A stretch of 64,000 bases of DNA from Bacteroidia bacterium (GCA_030654175.1 JAURXZ010000049.1:489869-553868), one strand, 5' to 3'. Counted from the stretch's first letter, positions 1-9,691 are shown. The notes: a model not told the origin generated them from the letters alone. Numbers and translations: made by a program.

Positions 1-376
1 CCGGAGGCGTAAAAACAGGAGCCTTGAATTGAAATTGCGGTGTTGGATTGCTTTGATTGATCGTATTTAAAGGGATCTGTGTTACCGGCTTTTCCAAAGG
101 TTCAATTTTATGAACAGGGACGGGCACAACAGGTATTGGTTCCTGTTTCAACTCAACAGGTACTGTTTTTATTTCCGGAACATCCTCTACTTTAGGCACA
201 GGAGCATGAATTATAGGGGGAGGAGTAATACCCTGTTTTTGAAATACCGGATTTTGTTGCTGAAGCTGGAGCAGCTGAATTTTTAACGTTTGCAATTCAG
301 CCTGATATGTATCTAAATTCGAAGAAAGGATCAGGATCTTTTGTCCGATGAGGTTAATTTTTTCCTCGTTTGTCAT
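1..376 (-). CDS. Partial protein: N-terminal coiled coil and Pro-rich linker
   Basis: The frame is open from an ATG at 374-376 to the window edge, so only the first ~125 residues are visible. Residues 1-45 look like an amphipathic coiled coil rich in Leu, Gln and Ile (starting MTNEEKINLIGQKILIL). They are followed by a Pro/Val-rich linker with repeated P-V-P and E-x-x-P motifs. There is no signal peptide. This coiled coil plus Pro-rich linker layout resembles the N-terminus of multi-pass DUF2339 membrane proteins of Bacteroidota, but the diagnostic membrane part lies outside the window, so that is only a guess. The next gene is divergent. Confidence 0.6.
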   Translation of the reverse strand, partial: MTNEEKINLIGQKILILSSNLDTYQAELQTLKIQLLQLQQQNPVFQKQGITPPPIIHAPVPKVEDVPEIKTVPVELKQEPIPVVPVPVHKIEPLEKPVTQIPLNTINQSNPTPQFQFKAPVFTPP

Positions 377-565
377 ATCATATTTTTTTAATGCTTTTCA
401 AATCTAATTAAAAATTGTCGGATATTCTAAATAAAATTCCGTCTGCATTATAACTGATAAATCATCAAAAAACATTCAACGTGTCTTTTCCCTTTTGAGT
501 GAGATCATTGGGCTATGTAAAATGAATTTTTAACGAAAACGCAAAAAGAAGAGCAAATGCGAGGG

Positions 566-573
566 TAAATTTG
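566..573 (+). promoter_or_regulatory. -7 box (TAAATTTG) of the RCC1-repeat gene
   Basis: TAAATTTG fits the Bacteroidota -7 consensus TAnnTTTG and lies 24 nt before the ATG at 598, implying a leader of about 18 nt. No good TTG -33 element is visible about 20 nt upstream, so the call rests on the -7 box alone. Confidence 0.45.
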
Positions 574-597
574 GAATTATAAAACAGCAATTCTCCA

Positions 598-1980
598 ATG
601 AAAAAAAACATATTTTTCTTCACCTTTTTCATGTTCACTTTTGTTGCTTCCTCTCAAACTATTGCAGCAGGCGGTAGTCATTCCCTTGCCATTTGTAATA
701 ATAATACAGTATGGGCTTGGGGTAAAAATGATTTTGGCGAACTTGGAAATGGAACCAACACTGACAGCAATATTCCTGTCTCTGTAAACTCTCTTACAGG
801 GATTACATTCATTGCAGGAGGAGCGAGTCATTCCCTTGCCCTGAAAAATGACAGTACGGTCTGGGCTTGGGGATATAATGACCATGGTGAGCTTGGGAAT
901 GGAACCACCGTAGACAGCAATGTTCCCGCCTTCGTAAATTCTCTCACAGACATCATAGCTATTGCAGGGGGGGATTATCATTCTCTTGCATTGAAAAATG
1001 ACCTTACTGTCTGGGCTTGGGGAGACAATTACAATGGTCAACTTGGAAAGGGAACGAACACCAATAGTGATGTTCCAGTTCCTGTAACTTCTCTCTCAGA
1101 TATCTCGGCCATTGCAGCAGGAAACGTACATTCTCTTGCCCTGAAAAATGATAGCACGGTTTGGGCTTGGGGATTCAATGGCTATGGTCAACTTGGGAAT
1201 GGAATCAATACTGATAGCAATATTCCCATTCACGTAAGTTCTCTCACAAGTATCACTGCCATTGCAGCAGGATACGCTCATTCCCTTGCCCTGAAAAATG
1301 ACGGAACGGTTTGGGCTTGGGGAGATCAGTCAGGTCTTGGAAATGGAACCAACTTCAGTAGCAATGTTCCTGTCCCCGTGAGTTTTTTAACAGATGTCAA
1401 TGCTATTGCAGGAGGATATAGTTATTCCCTTGCCCTGAAGAATGACGGTACGGTCTGGGCTTGGGGATGGAATGCCTATGGTCAACTTGGAAATGGAACC
1501 AACATTGACAGAAATGTTCCTGAGCAGGTGACCAATCTCACAGGCATCATCGCCATTGCAGCAGGATATGCTCATTCTCTTGCCCTGAAAAATGATGGTA
1601 CGCTTTGGGCTTGGGGAGGGAATGGCTCTGGAGGACTTGGGAATGGAACTTACACCAACAGCAATATTCCCGTGCAAATTATAGGATTGTGCCAGCTTCC
1701 AACTGCAATAAATAATCTTGCAGAGAAAGAAGTGGAAATGAATGTGTTTCCAAATCCCGGACAAGGAATGTTTCAAATCTCATATCAGGCTTCTAAAACG
1801 GAAGAAATACAAATAAATGTTTTTAATAATTCAGGTGTAAAGGTTTATTCAGAGAAGGCTACAAATCTGCAAAAGGAACTTACAAAAAATATTGATTTAA
1901 GTAAAGAAGCCAAAGGGACTTATTACATTGAGTTAATAGCAGACGGTAAAAAAAGCGTTGAGAAAGTAATTTTGAATTAG
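598..1980 (+). CDS. Secreted RCC1-repeat beta-propeller with T9SS type A sorting domain
   Basis: 460 residues. Residues 1-23 are a signal peptide (MKKN, then a Phe-rich core ending near A-A-G). Seven RCC1-type units of about 50 residues follow (about 22-370). Each has the frame A-x-G-x-x-H-S-L-A-L-K-N-D-x-T-V-W-A-W-G, then G-L-G-N-G-T; unit five is two residues short. The last ~80 residues carry the V-F-P-N-P-G start and the L-x-K-G-T-Y-Y-I-type strand of a type A (Por_Secre_tail) sorting domain, so T9SS export and surface attachment or release are expected. Seven blades match a complete RCC1 propeller. The ligand is unknown. The DNA repeats are very similar to each other, which suggests recent amplification or gene conversion. 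Confidence 0.93.
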   Translation: MKKNIFFFTFFMFTFVASSQTIAAGGSHSLAICNNNTVWAWGKNDFGELGNGTNTDSNIPVSVNSLTGITFIAGGASHSLALKNDSTVWAWGYNDHGELGNGTTVDSNVPAFVNSLTDIIAIAGGDYHSLALKNDLTVWAWGDNYNGQLGKGTNTNSDVPVPVTSLSDISAIAAGNVHSLALKNDSTVWAWGFNGYGQLGNGINTDSNIPIHVSSLTSITAIAAGYAHSLALKNDGTVWAWGDQSGLGNGTNFSSNVPVPVSFLTDVNAIAGGYSYSLALKNDGTVWAWGWNAYGQLGNGTNIDRNVPEQVTNLTGIIAIAAGYAHSLALKNDGTLWAWGGNGSGGLGNGTYTNSNIPVQIIGLCQLPTAINNLAEKEVEMNVFPNPGQGMFQISYQASKTEEIQINVFNNSGVKVYSEKATNLQKELTKNIDLSKEAKGTYYIELIADGKKSVEKVILN

Positions 1981-2020
1981 AATAATCTGTTTAACCGAAT
2001 CACAAAATAACAACAACAAA

Positions 2021-2058
2021 AAAAAAGCTCATTGAAAATAATTTCAATGAGCTTTTTT
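2021..2058. terminator. Bidirectional rho-independent terminator
   Basis: A perfect 17-nt inverted repeat: arms 2021-2037 and 2042-2058, loop ATAA. The A-run at one end and the T-run at the other make it work in both directions. It sits between the convergent RCC1-repeat gene (ends 1980) and hppA (ends 2076), so it plausibly terminates both. Confidence 0.9.
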
Positions 2059-2075
2059 ATTAAAAAATATTCTTA

Positions 2076-4631
2076 CTAGTGGTGTCCTTCCCCGCAAGTT
2101 TTAGTTTCAGCTTCTCCACCTTTACAGCAGCTTTTTTTTGTCGCTGTTCCTGCATGTTCCATACACATTGCTTTTTCATCTGATGAACATTTCATTGAAT
2201 CGCAATAAGCTGCACATTCTTCTTTACTCATGTTCATGCATTTTTCCATGTCGCATTTTGCGCCTGCAAATTTCCCTTCAGCATCATACATACTCATGCA
2301 ATATGCTTTTTCAGCTGCAGAGCAACCTTTTTCATCACACATTTTTGCACACTCATCTTTTGTCATAGTAGCACATTTGGTCATATCGCATTTGCTGTGC
2401 ATGCTAGTGCAAGAACCATGGGCTTCTTCGCCACCCATCATACATTCTTTTTTCATTCCGCAAGCATCATCTCCGCCTTCAGAAGAAACAACAGCGATGT
2501 AAGGTGCAATTACCAAGGAAACAATAGACATTAATTTGATAAGGATATTCATGGATGGACCTGAAGTATCTTTGAATGGATCACCTACAGTATCACCTGT
2601 TACAGATGCTTTGTGTGGTTCTGATTTTTTGTAGAACATTTCACCATTGATCAATACTCCTTTTTCGAATGATTTTTTTGCATTGTCCCATGCTCCACCT
2701 GCATTACTTTGGAAAATACCCATCAATACACCTGATACTGTTACACCTGCTAATAAACCTCCCAACATCTCTGCTGAACTGGCGTTATCAAACATACCTT
2801 TAAAACCAAACCCAACTATCAATGGTGTTATTAAAGCAATGGCTCCCGGCATCATCATTTCACGGATAGATGCTTTTGTAGAAATAGCAACACATTTTTC
2901 GTATTCAGGTTTTGCTTTGTATTCCATAATTCCCGGAATTTCACGAAACTGTCTTCTCACTTCCTGAACCATATCCATAGCTGCTTTACCAACCGCCTGA
3001 ATACACAATGCAGAAAAAATGAAAGGGATCATTCCACCAACAAAAAGTGCAGCCAAAACTGGTGCTTTGTAAATATCGATTGCATCTATCCCTGCTACAC
3101 CAACAAATGCAGCAAATAATGCTAAAGAGGTTAATGCCGCAGAAGCAATTGCAAATCCTTTTCCGGTAGCAGCGGTAGTATTACCTACTGCATCTAAATT
3201 ATCAGTACGTTCACGAACTTCAGGAGGTAACATGCTCATTTCAGCAATACCACCTGCATTATCAGCGATAGGGCCAAAAGCATCGATCGCTAATTGCATA
3301 GCAGTTGTAGCCATCATACCAGCAGCAGCAATTGCAACCCCATATAGTCCTGCAAAATAATAAGATGCCATGATACCTGCAGCCAATGTTAAAATTGGAA
3401 TTACAGTTGATTTCATACCTACAGATAAACCACCAATAATGTTAGTGGCATGTCCTGTAGATGATTGCTGAATGATAGACATTACAGGAGGCTTACCCAT
3501 TGCTGTGTAATACTCTGTTACAATACTCATGATAGCGCCAACCACAGTTCCTACAACAATTGCTAAAAACACGTTTAATCTTGAAAATGCATAACCGCGT
3601 AAGCTCAATTCTTCCGGCAACATCCACATTACGATAAAATACGATGCAACTACAGTAATGATCATTGACGACCAGTTACCTAAGTTCAATGCGCTTTGTA
3701 CATTTGATTTGTCATCTTTGATACGAACAAACCAGGTTCCAACAATAGAGAAAACAATTCCTAAACCACATATCACCATTGGTAATAAAATAGGAGACAT
3801 TCCATTGAAATTATCCACTACTGAAATTTCTTGTCCTAAGATCATAGTAGCCAAAATAGTTGCTACATAAGAACCAAAAAGATCGGCACCCATACCTGCA
3901 ACGTCACCTACGTTATCACCTACGTTATCGGCAATTGTAGCCGGGTTACGAACATCATCTTCAGGGATACCTGCTTCTACTTTACCCACAAGATCCGCTC
4001 CAACGTCAGCTGCTTTTGTATAAATACCACCACCAACTCTTGCAAATAAGGCAATAGATTCAGCACCTAAAGAGAAACCTGTCAATACTTCGATGGCTGT
4101 TTTCATGTTGTTAACATCAACACCTTCATCACCAATTACATTAAATATCTTTAAAAAAACAATGAACAAACTTCCTAAACCAAGTATTGCTAAACCGGCA
4201 ACACCTAGTCCCATAACAGTTCCACCTGTAAAAGAAACTTTCAAAGCTTGTTTTAAACTGGTTTTAGCAGCTTGTGTAGTACGAACGTTTGCTTTTGTAG
4301 CAACCTTCATTCCTATATATCCTGCTGTAGCAGAGAAAACGGCTCCAATAATAAATGCGATGGAAATGATCCAGCTGGAGTGAATTTCTTTACCGTTAAT
4401 TTCATGAATTGTACCAGAATAGGCTAATAATGCTGCTGCAAATACTACGAAAATACTAAGTACTTTCCATTCAGCTTTTAAAAATGCCATTGCCCCATCT
4501 GCAATATATCCTGCAAGTTCCTGCATTTTAGCATCACCTGCATCTTGCTTGCTAACCCAAGCAGATTTTACCGCCATTACAATCAATCCAAGGATCCCTA
4601 ATGCCGGAATCAAATACATTATTTCATTCAT
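2076..4631 (-). CDS. hppA: Membrane-bound ion-translocating pyrophosphatase with Cys-rich C-terminal tail
   Basis: 851 residues. Multi-pass membrane protein that couples PPi hydrolysis to H+ or Na+ export. Family signatures seen: the PPi loop [11 protein letters not shown], then D-N-V-G-D-N-V-G-D, and [10 protein letters not shown] near the C-terminal side. The stretch [10 protein letters not shown] has Ala and Gly where K+-independent enzymes carry Lys and Thr, so the K+-dependent class is inferred. The pumped ion cannot be assigned from what I can see. Residues 724-851 are an unusual extension with 18 Cys and many Met (separate entry). Without it the length is normal for the family. It stands alone and faces a terminator shared with the RCC1 gene. 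Confidence 0.97.
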   Translation of the reverse strand: MNEIMYLIPALGILGLIVMAVKSAWVSKQDAGDAKMQELAGYIADGAMAFLKAEWKVLSIFVVFAAALLAYSGTIHEINGKEIHSSWIISIAFIIGAVFSATAGYIGMKVATKANVRTTQAAKTSLKQALKVSFTGGTVMGLGVAGLAILGLGSLFIVFLKIFNVIGDEGVDVNNMKTAIEVLTGFSLGAESIALFARVGGGIYTKAADVGADLVGKVEAGIPEDDVRNPATIADNVGDNVGDVAGMGADLFGSYVATILATMILGQEISVVDNFNGMSPILLPMVICGLGIVFSIVGTWFVRIKDDKSNVQSALNLGNWSSMIITVVASYFIVMWMLPEELSLRGYAFSRLNVFLAIVVGTVVGAIMSIVTEYYTAMGKPPVMSIIQQSSTGHATNIIGGLSVGMKSTVIPILTLAAGIMASYYFAGLYGVAIAAAGMMATTAMQLAIDAFGPIADNAGGIAEMSMLPPEVRERTDNLDAVGNTTAATGKGFAIASAALTSLALFAAFVGVAGIDAIDIYKAPVLAALFVGGMIPFIFSALCIQAVGKAAMDMVQEVRRQFREIPGIMEYKAKPEYEKCVAISTKASIREMMMPGAIALITPLIVGFGFKGMFDNASSAEMLGGLLAGVTVSGVLMGIFQSNAGGAWDNAKKSFEKGVLINGEMFYKKSEPHKASVTGDTVGDPFKDTSGPSMNILIKLMSIVSLVIAPYIAVVSSEGGDDACGMKKECMMGGEEAHGSCTSMHSKCDMTKCATMTKDECAKMCDEKGCSAAEKAYCMSMYDAEGKFAGAKCDMEKCMNMSKEECAAYCDSMKCSSDEKAMCMEHAGTATKKSCCKGGEAETKTCGEGHH
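2079..2462 (-). other. Cys/Met-rich duplicated tail of the pyrophosphatase
   Basis: This codes for residues 724-851 of HppA. It contains 18 Cys and many Met and Lys/Glu. Two units of about 45 residues share the pattern C-D-M-x-K-C-x-x-M-[ST]-K-[DE]-E-C-A-x-x-C-D-x-x-x-C-S-x-x-E-K-A-x-C-M. They are followed by S-C-C-K-G-G, one more Cys and a terminal His pair. In solved family members both termini face the outside, so the tail should be periplasmic. Metal binding or a disulfide-linked domain is inference. Confidence 0.85.
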
Positions 4632-4763
4632 ACTTTTTCGTTAATTTTTAATTATTGTTTATTGATTTTTTTACGAGTTTGGAATTTTATCTAAATAAAA
4701 ACAATCTTTTTACTAAACAATTCATTGTCAAGTAATTGCAAATGTTAATTTAAAAATTCGGTG

Positions 4764-4794
4764 CAAACTTATGTAAAATCTTACGGAATATCAA
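4764..4794 (-). promoter_or_regulatory. Promoter of hppA (TTG-N20-TAAGTTTG)
   Basis: Read on the minus strand, a TTG (4794-4792) is followed by 20 nt and then TAAGTTTG (4771-4764), a full match to the Bacteroidota consensus TTG-N17-23-TAnnTTTG. Transcription would start near 4758, giving a leader of about 125 nt. I see no recognisable riboswitch in that leader. Confidence 0.7.
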
Positions 4795-4890
4795 AAAAAC
4801 AAGACAAATGGACAAAAATAAAGGTTGGTTATTCAGTAACTTCTTGAAAATAAGCTACATAGTATTTTGTGAGAGAAAAGGCGAGAATGC

Positions 4891-7242
4891 TTATTCCAAA
4901 GCACGTTTGTTAAACATTATATAACCAAAATGGAAGAGTACAGAGAAGGGCTTTTTCTCCTGATCGTAATAATTTACGCTTAAACTCAATGGGCCAATAG
5001 GGGTGCTCCAAACAATTGCTCCTGTGGCGATATAGTGCTGTAATGCAAATGTACTACTATAATCGGTTTTTAATTCGGCTGTTTTAACAAAAGCCTGAAC
5101 GGGTTGGAAAATATATCCCTCAGCACGAAATTCAATGTTTTCACGGAAATTAACAACAAATTTTAAACCTCCGGCTAAGTATTGATGTGCACGATAATTT
5201 TCTAAGAAAATAGTTTTACTATCGGGCGTTGGTTGAAAAGCAGGAGCTGATAATACACTGGACGTATAATTATTAAAAAGCGTTTTGGTGGAATATACAC
5301 CCTCACCCAATAAACCAATTTTTAAGGTTCCTTTTCTATTAAAATACTTTTCGGCTTTTGCTTTAAAAGTAACCCATTCGTGATACTTTTTAAATTTCGT
5401 TTCTCCATCTATGGAGGTAGAACCCGGAGTGTTGGTTTCTAATCCATTCACATACGTTAATTTAATATTTACATATTCCCCTTGATTCGGATAAAGTTTG
5501 CGGTTCAATGAATTGATCTCATAATATCCCTGGTAGTTGAACATATCAAAATCGGTACGATCGGTAGTATCATCTTCAGTAAATTGTGTAGTTTGATAAT
5601 ATTTGTCGGTGATCCGGCCCCTACCGGCTCCTACAACCATTCGTCCTTTTTTACCGGTCGGCAAACCAAAATTCACATTGGCATACTGTTCATTTTGTTT
5701 CAGGTAGGCTGGTTTAACATCTTTTAAAAAAGAATTGCTACTGGAGAAGTAATCCCATTTATTCCATGTTACGGCCGGCTCAATATAAATTGGTGTTCTG
5801 AAAGGAAAATCGAAACGTGTTTTAATTTGTGCTGAATTATATAATTTACCAAAATAAACATTAGCCGTTATAGCTGCTGCAAACTGATCAAGATAATTAT
5901 ATTTAACTCCTAAATATCCCTGGCTAATAGGGCGATTAGAAAAGTTTCCGCCAAAATAAGTTACAATGTCCCTTTCCTTTTTTATCTTTAAATACAGATC
6001 GTAATATCCTGATTGTCCATTATATTTAGCATGCGGATATATATATTTTATTTTATTGTCAGAAGCAAGTCGGAAATATCCTTCTTTAATTTCTTCCATA
6101 CTTACTTGCTTGATATTATTACGCAGCAACTTGGGCGAATATTCTGATGGTTTGGTATCTTGTTTACTATTCTGACGCAAAATTCTTCTTGCATATTCAG
6201 CTTGCTTGCTGTTTAAACCTTCAATAAAAATATTATCAAAAATAATTTCCGGGATCTGTGCTCTGAACTTAGCTCTTTTAGCTTTAAGTTCGGCAGGATC
6301 CACTCTTCTTGCAATGTGCGCTTTTATAAAATCCATTTCACGCATGGTGGCTGCATAACCACTGTCAATGGTTGGTTGAGGGTCACTAAAGTCAAAAAGG
6401 CTTACGTTTGTGTTTGGTTTAATTATTATTCCGGCTTCACAAGGCACATCAAAATTGGTTTTGCTCAGCAACATCGATTTTATTTGTGATATGATATTAT
6501 CTTCGTCAGCCGGAGCCATATTGGCGGCCACTGTACTTCCAATAATAAAATCCGGGTAAAAATCTTCATACATAATATTGGAAGGGAAATTATTATAAAA
6601 GCCACCGTCATATAATAATCTGCCATCCACCATAACCGGTGGGATAAAAAAGGGATAGGCTATAGAAGCTCTGACTGCCTGGCCCAGATCTCCCTTTCTA
6701 AAAACAATGGTCTCCTTTTTCGCCACATCAGCAGCTACACTCCGAAAAGGAACAAATAAACTATCAAAATCATATTTTGCACCGGCAGCCGGTCCTCCTG
6801 CAAATTCCATCAATCCAAAATCCAAAGAGATCGGATTCAGAACATTGGTCGGCAACCTGATCGTTAGAACTGAATCAAGTGACAACTTGAAGCTTAACCA
6901 GGATGGATCAGAATCTACATTTTTAAAATAGTAGGCATACTTCTCATCTATAATTCCTAAAGTCATATTTTTGTACGACTCGGTTTTTACGAATTCCTGA
7001 ATTTGTGTTGGTGTATATCCTATCGCATACATTGAACCGGTAAGGGCACCCTGAGATGTTCCTGTAATGTAGTCAATTGGAATGTTGTTTTCTTCAAGTG
7101 CTTTTAAAACGCCAATATGTGCATATCCAGCGGCACCGCCACCACTAAATACAACACCAATTTTTTGAGCAGTTGAAAATTTCTGAGTGAGAATGAGCAG
7201 AATGAATAAAATAAAGTGGTTTTTTTGATGTCTCAAACTCAT
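4891..7242 (-). CDS. Patatin-like phospholipase with C-terminal outer-membrane beta-barrel (PlpD-like)
   Basis: 783 residues. Residues 1-25 are a signal peptide. The patatin domain (about 27-320) has the oxyanion loop G-G-G-A-A-G at 34-39, the nucleophile elbow G-T-S-Q-G (Ser63) and the catalytic D-G-G (Asp212), so the Ser-Asp dyad is intact. A POTRA-like segment follows (about 335-430), then alternating aromatic strands typical of a BamA/Omp85-type 16-strand barrel up to the end. This is the architecture of PlpD-type (T5d) phospholipases and of the many Bacteroidota patatin-barrel fusions. Predicted role: phospholipid hydrolysis at the outer membrane. It is monocistronic, with a gap of about 175 nt to the next gene. 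Confidence 0.93.
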   Translation of the reverse strand: MSLRHQKNHFILFILLILTQKFSTAQKIGVVFSGGGAAGYAHIGVLKALEENNIPIDYITGTSQGALTGSMYAIGYTPTQIQEFVKTESYKNMTLGIIDEKYAYYFKNVDSDPSWLSFKLSLDSVLTIRLPTNVLNPISLDFGLMEFAGGPAAGAKYDFDSLFVPFRSVAADVAKKETIVFRKGDLGQAVRASIAYPFFIPPVMVDGRLLYDGGFYNNFPSNIMYEDFYPDFIIGSTVAANMAPADEDNIISQIKSMLLSKTNFDVPCEAGIIIKPNTNVSLFDFSDPQPTIDSGYAATMREMDFIKAHIARRVDPAELKAKRAKFRAQIPEIIFDNIFIEGLNSKQAEYARRILRQNSKQDTKPSEYSPKLLRNNIKQVSMEEIKEGYFRLASDNKIKYIYPHAKYNGQSGYYDLYLKIKKERDIVTYFGGNFSNRPISQGYLGVKYNYLDQFAAAITANVYFGKLYNSAQIKTRFDFPFRTPIYIEPAVTWNKWDYFSSSNSFLKDVKPAYLKQNEQYANVNFGLPTGKKGRMVVGAGRGRITDKYYQTTQFTEDDTTDRTDFDMFNYQGYYEINSLNRKLYPNQGEYVNIKLTYVNGLETNTPGSTSIDGETKFKKYHEWVTFKAKAEKYFNRKGTLKIGLLGEGVYSTKTLFNNYTSSVLSAPAFQPTPDSKTIFLENYRAHQYLAGGLKFVVNFRENIEFRAEGYIFQPVQAFVKTAELKTDYSSTFALQHYIATGAIVWSTPIGPLSLSVNYYDQEKKPFSVLFHFGYIMFNKRALE

Positions 7243-7270
7243 TGACAGAAGGATATGAAATAATAGCTTA

Positions 7271-7278
7271 CAAAATTA
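7271..7278 (-). promoter_or_regulatory. -7 box (TAATTTTG) of the patatin gene
   Basis: On the minus strand TAATTTTG matches TAnnTTTG and lies 28 nt before the ATG of the patatin gene. The nearest TTG upstream is only 13 nt away, so the -33 element is poor. Confidence 0.4.
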
Positions 7279-7417
7279 ACAAAAAATTATGCAAGAAAAA
7301 TACATTATTTAAATTTAATTTGAGATTTGAAGAAATGGGATTTAAAGAATTAATAAATTAGAGAACTTTGGGAGTATTATAATAAATTCAAATACAGGTC
7401 AATACATTTCCAATTCA

Positions 7418-8221
7418 CTATTCCAACATTTCTCTGATCATTTCAAAATAGGCCGGAGCCTGCAACAAGCGTGATCCATACCATGAAAATAACTCTCCAT
7501 CCACAATAATTATTTTTGCTTCCGGACAAATGGATTGAAGTTCCCCGATGTGCTGTTCTTTAAAAGGGTAGGGCTCTGATGAAAGTAAGATTACTTCAGG
7601 TTTTATTTCCGCAATTTGCTGTTCCTCAACTTCCGGATAACGTATTGAATCAGTAGTGGCAAATACATTGTTAAAACCGCAACGGATAAGCATATCATTA
7701 ATAAATGTATTGCCTCCGGCTACCATAAAGGGTTTTCGCCAAATGAAGTAAGCAACATTTAGTTTAGAGTTTAAAGTTGAAAGTTTAAAGTTGAGAGCAT
7801 TAAATTGTGATTCTATTTGCAGTTTTAAATTGATCGCTTCTTGAGGTTTGCCAACTAATGTTCCCACCTGAACAATCATATTTAAGGCATCTTTTAGAGT
7901 ATAAATGTCACTCATCCATACCTTATGATCCTTCATTAATTGTTCGATCTGCCCTTTTTCATTTTCTTCTTTATTGCCAATGATCAGGTCGGGGTTCAGT
8001 TGTTTTATTTTTTCGAAATCGATTTTTTTTGTTCCTCCAATACGCGTTTTGGTATGAAACCATTCATCAGGATGAATACAAAATTTGGTAATACCAACCA
8101 CTTCATCTCGCAAGCCAAGATCATATAACAATTCGGTTTGGGAAGGCACTAAGGAGATAATTCTTTTCGGAGGGAAAGGAAGCTCAATTTTTCTATTAAG
8201 CTGATCGGTGAAGAAAGGCAT
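7418..8221 (-). CDS. BtuF/FepB-like helical-backbone metal or cobalamin binding protein, no signal peptide
   Basis: 267 residues. It has the two-lobed periplasmic binding protein fold of the TroA/BtuF class: P-K-R-I-I-S-L-V-P-S-Q-T-E-L-L-Y near the N-terminus, then I-K-Q-L-N-P-D-L-I-I-G, a long linking helix (about 110-150), and I-K-P-E-V-I-L-L-S in lobe two. Relatives bind cobalamin, haem or siderophores for an ABC importer. Oddities: no signal peptide or lipobox is visible, since the protein starts directly with the first strand (MPFFTDQLNRKI), and no permease or ATPase gene is nearby. The linker is coded by a short tandem repeat at about 7758-7797. The exact ligand is not assignable. Confidence 0.82.
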   Translation of the reverse strand: MPFFTDQLNRKIELPFPPKRIISLVPSQTELLYDLGLRDEVVGITKFCIHPDEWFHTKTRIGGTKKIDFEKIKQLNPDLIIGNKEENEKGQIEQLMKDHKVWMSDIYTLKDALNMIVQVGTLVGKPQEAINLKLQIESQFNALNFKLSTLNSKLNVAYFIWRKPFMVAGGNTFINDMLIRCGFNNVFATTDSIRYPEVEEQQIAEIKPEVILLSSEPYPFKEQHIGELQSICPEAKIIIVDGELFSWYGSRLLQAPAYFEMIREMLE

Positions 8222-8239
8222 TGCTTAAGAATAAAAAAT

Positions 8240-8313
8240 TACCACTAAGACACTGAGTACACAAAGAAACACTAAGTTGTCTTAACCTTAGTGGACTCAG
8301 TGCCTTAGTGGTA
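8240..8313. repeat. Long imperfect inverted repeat, possible terminator of the CBS-like gene
   Basis: Arms of 27 nt (8240-8266 and 8287-8313) match with four mismatches around a 20-nt loop. The arms contain CACTAAG-x-CACTGAGT. Read on the minus strand, the hairpin begins 8 nt after the stop codon of the CBS-like gene and is followed by a run of six T, so it can act as a terminator. It fills almost the whole gap between two genes. Arms of this kind are often dispersed repeats in Bacteroidota. Confidence 0.7.
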
Positions 8314-8320
8314 AAAAAAA

Positions 8321-9691
8321 TTATTTAGTTAACGCATTAATAATATCGTAACGCGTAATAATATATGTTTTATCTAATTTGAAATCTTTTACCAAAACTG
8401 CAGGGTTTTTATCCGTGATCATCGCGGAAAGCGAATCTATTGGTGCCGAAATATCTACAAAAGGAAATGCAGGTTGCATAATCGATTCAATACTTTGATT
8501 CTTAATTTCAGGATTACTGATTATTTTTGCATACAATAAACTTTCATTTAAAGAACCAACCACACGCTTATCATGCGTTACCGGGATCTGTGAAATATCC
8601 ATTTTGCTCATCAATTTTACTGCATTCCCGATAGTGTCGGACATTTCAATAGTGATCAACTGACCGTTGGTATTGGTGTTTACAAAATCTTTCGCAACCA
8701 ATCCTTTTTTATCGAAGAAACCTTTTTCAAGCATCCATTCATCATTGAACATTTTACCTAAATAACGTGTTCCGTGATCATGAAAAATAACCACCACTAC
8801 ATCACCTTCTTTTAACTCATCTTTTAATTGTAAAAGTCCTGCCATGGCAGATCCTGCTGAATTACCGGCAAAAATACCTTCTCTTTTTGTGATCTCACGG
8901 GTCATAATGGCGGCATCTTTATCCGTCACTTTTTCAAAGCGGTCAATCACATTAAAATCAACATTGGCAGGTAAAAAATCCTCACCGATACCTTCAGTAA
9001 TGTAAGGGTAAATTTCATTTTTATCGAAAATACCGGTCTCTTTGTATTTCTTAAAAACAGAACCATAGGTGTCAATTCCCCAAATTTTTACATTCGGATT
9101 TTTTTCTTTTAGATAACGGCCGGTACCTGAAATTGTACCACCGGTACCAACACCTACCACAAGATGAGTGATCTTTCCTTCTGTTTGCTCCCATATTTCG
9201 GGACCGGTTTGTTCGTAATGCGCTAATGAATTACTTAAGTTGTCGTATTGGTTTGGTTTCCAGGAGTTTGGGATCTCTTTTTCCAAACGGGAAGAAACAG
9301 AATAATAGGAGCGGGGGTCTTCCGGTTCAACATTTGTTGGACAAACGATTACATCAGCACCAAAAGCACGTAAAGCATCCACTTTTTCTTTTGATTGTTT
9401 ATCTGTGGTAGTAAAAATACATTTATACCCTTTGATAATGGAAGCAATCGCTAACCCCATACCTGTATTACCACTTGTTCCTTCTATTATGGTACCACCT
9501 GGCTTTAAACGACCGTCTTTTTCGGCAATTTCAATCATCTTCAATGCCATACGGTCTTTTATGGAGTTTCCGGGATTAAATGTTTCTACTTTTGCATATA
9601 CTGTTGCTTTAACATTTTTTGTAATGTTGTTAATACGCACCAAAGGTGTATTACCAATGGTCTCTAGGATATTATTAGAAGCTTTTCTCAT
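8321..9691 (-). CDS. Cystathionine beta-synthase-like PLP enzyme with tandem CBS domains
   Basis: 456 residues. The fold-type II PLP domain (about 5-320) has N-S-I-K-D-R with PLP lysine Lys45, the substrate loop E-G-T-S-G-N-T-G (70-77) and the phosphate loop G-V-G-T-G-G-T-I-S-G. Segments such as K-V-D-A-L-R-A-F-G-A-D and E-I-P-N-S follow human cystathionine beta-synthase closely. Residues 335-456 form a pair of CBS modules (I-S-Q-I-P-V-T and a second copy), which usually bind adenosyl ligands. Likely reaction: beta-replacement making cystathionine from serine and homocysteine, or cysteine synthesis. The sequence does not decide between them. It is transcribed alone and ends in a hairpin. Confidence 0.92.
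   Translation of the reverse strand: MRKASNNILETIGNTPLVRINNITKNVKATVYAKVETFNPGNSIKDRMALKMIEIAEKDGRLKPGGTIIEGTSGNTGMGLAIASIIKGYKCIFTTTDKQSKEKVDALRAFGADVIVCPTNVEPEDPRSYYSVSSRLEKEIPNSWKPNQYDNLSNSLAHYEQTGPEIWEQTEGKITHLVVGVGTGGTISGTGRYLKEKNPNVKIWGIDTYGSVFKKYKETGIFDKNEIYPYITEGIGEDFLPANVDFNVIDRFEKVTDKDAAIMTREITKREGIFAGNSAGSAMAGLLQLKDELKEGDVVVVIFHDHGTRYLGKMFNDEWMLEKGFFDKKGLVAKDFVNTNTNGQLITIEMSDTIGNAVKLMSKMDISQIPVTHDKRVVGSLNESLLYAKIISNPEIKNQSIESIMQPAFPFVDISAPIDSLSAMITDKNPAVLVKDFKLDKTYIITRYDIINALTK

Noticed and set aside
967..973. Run of seven G in the RCC1 gene as a slippage switch
   Set aside because: Too short to argue for, and the frame is intact in this sequence.
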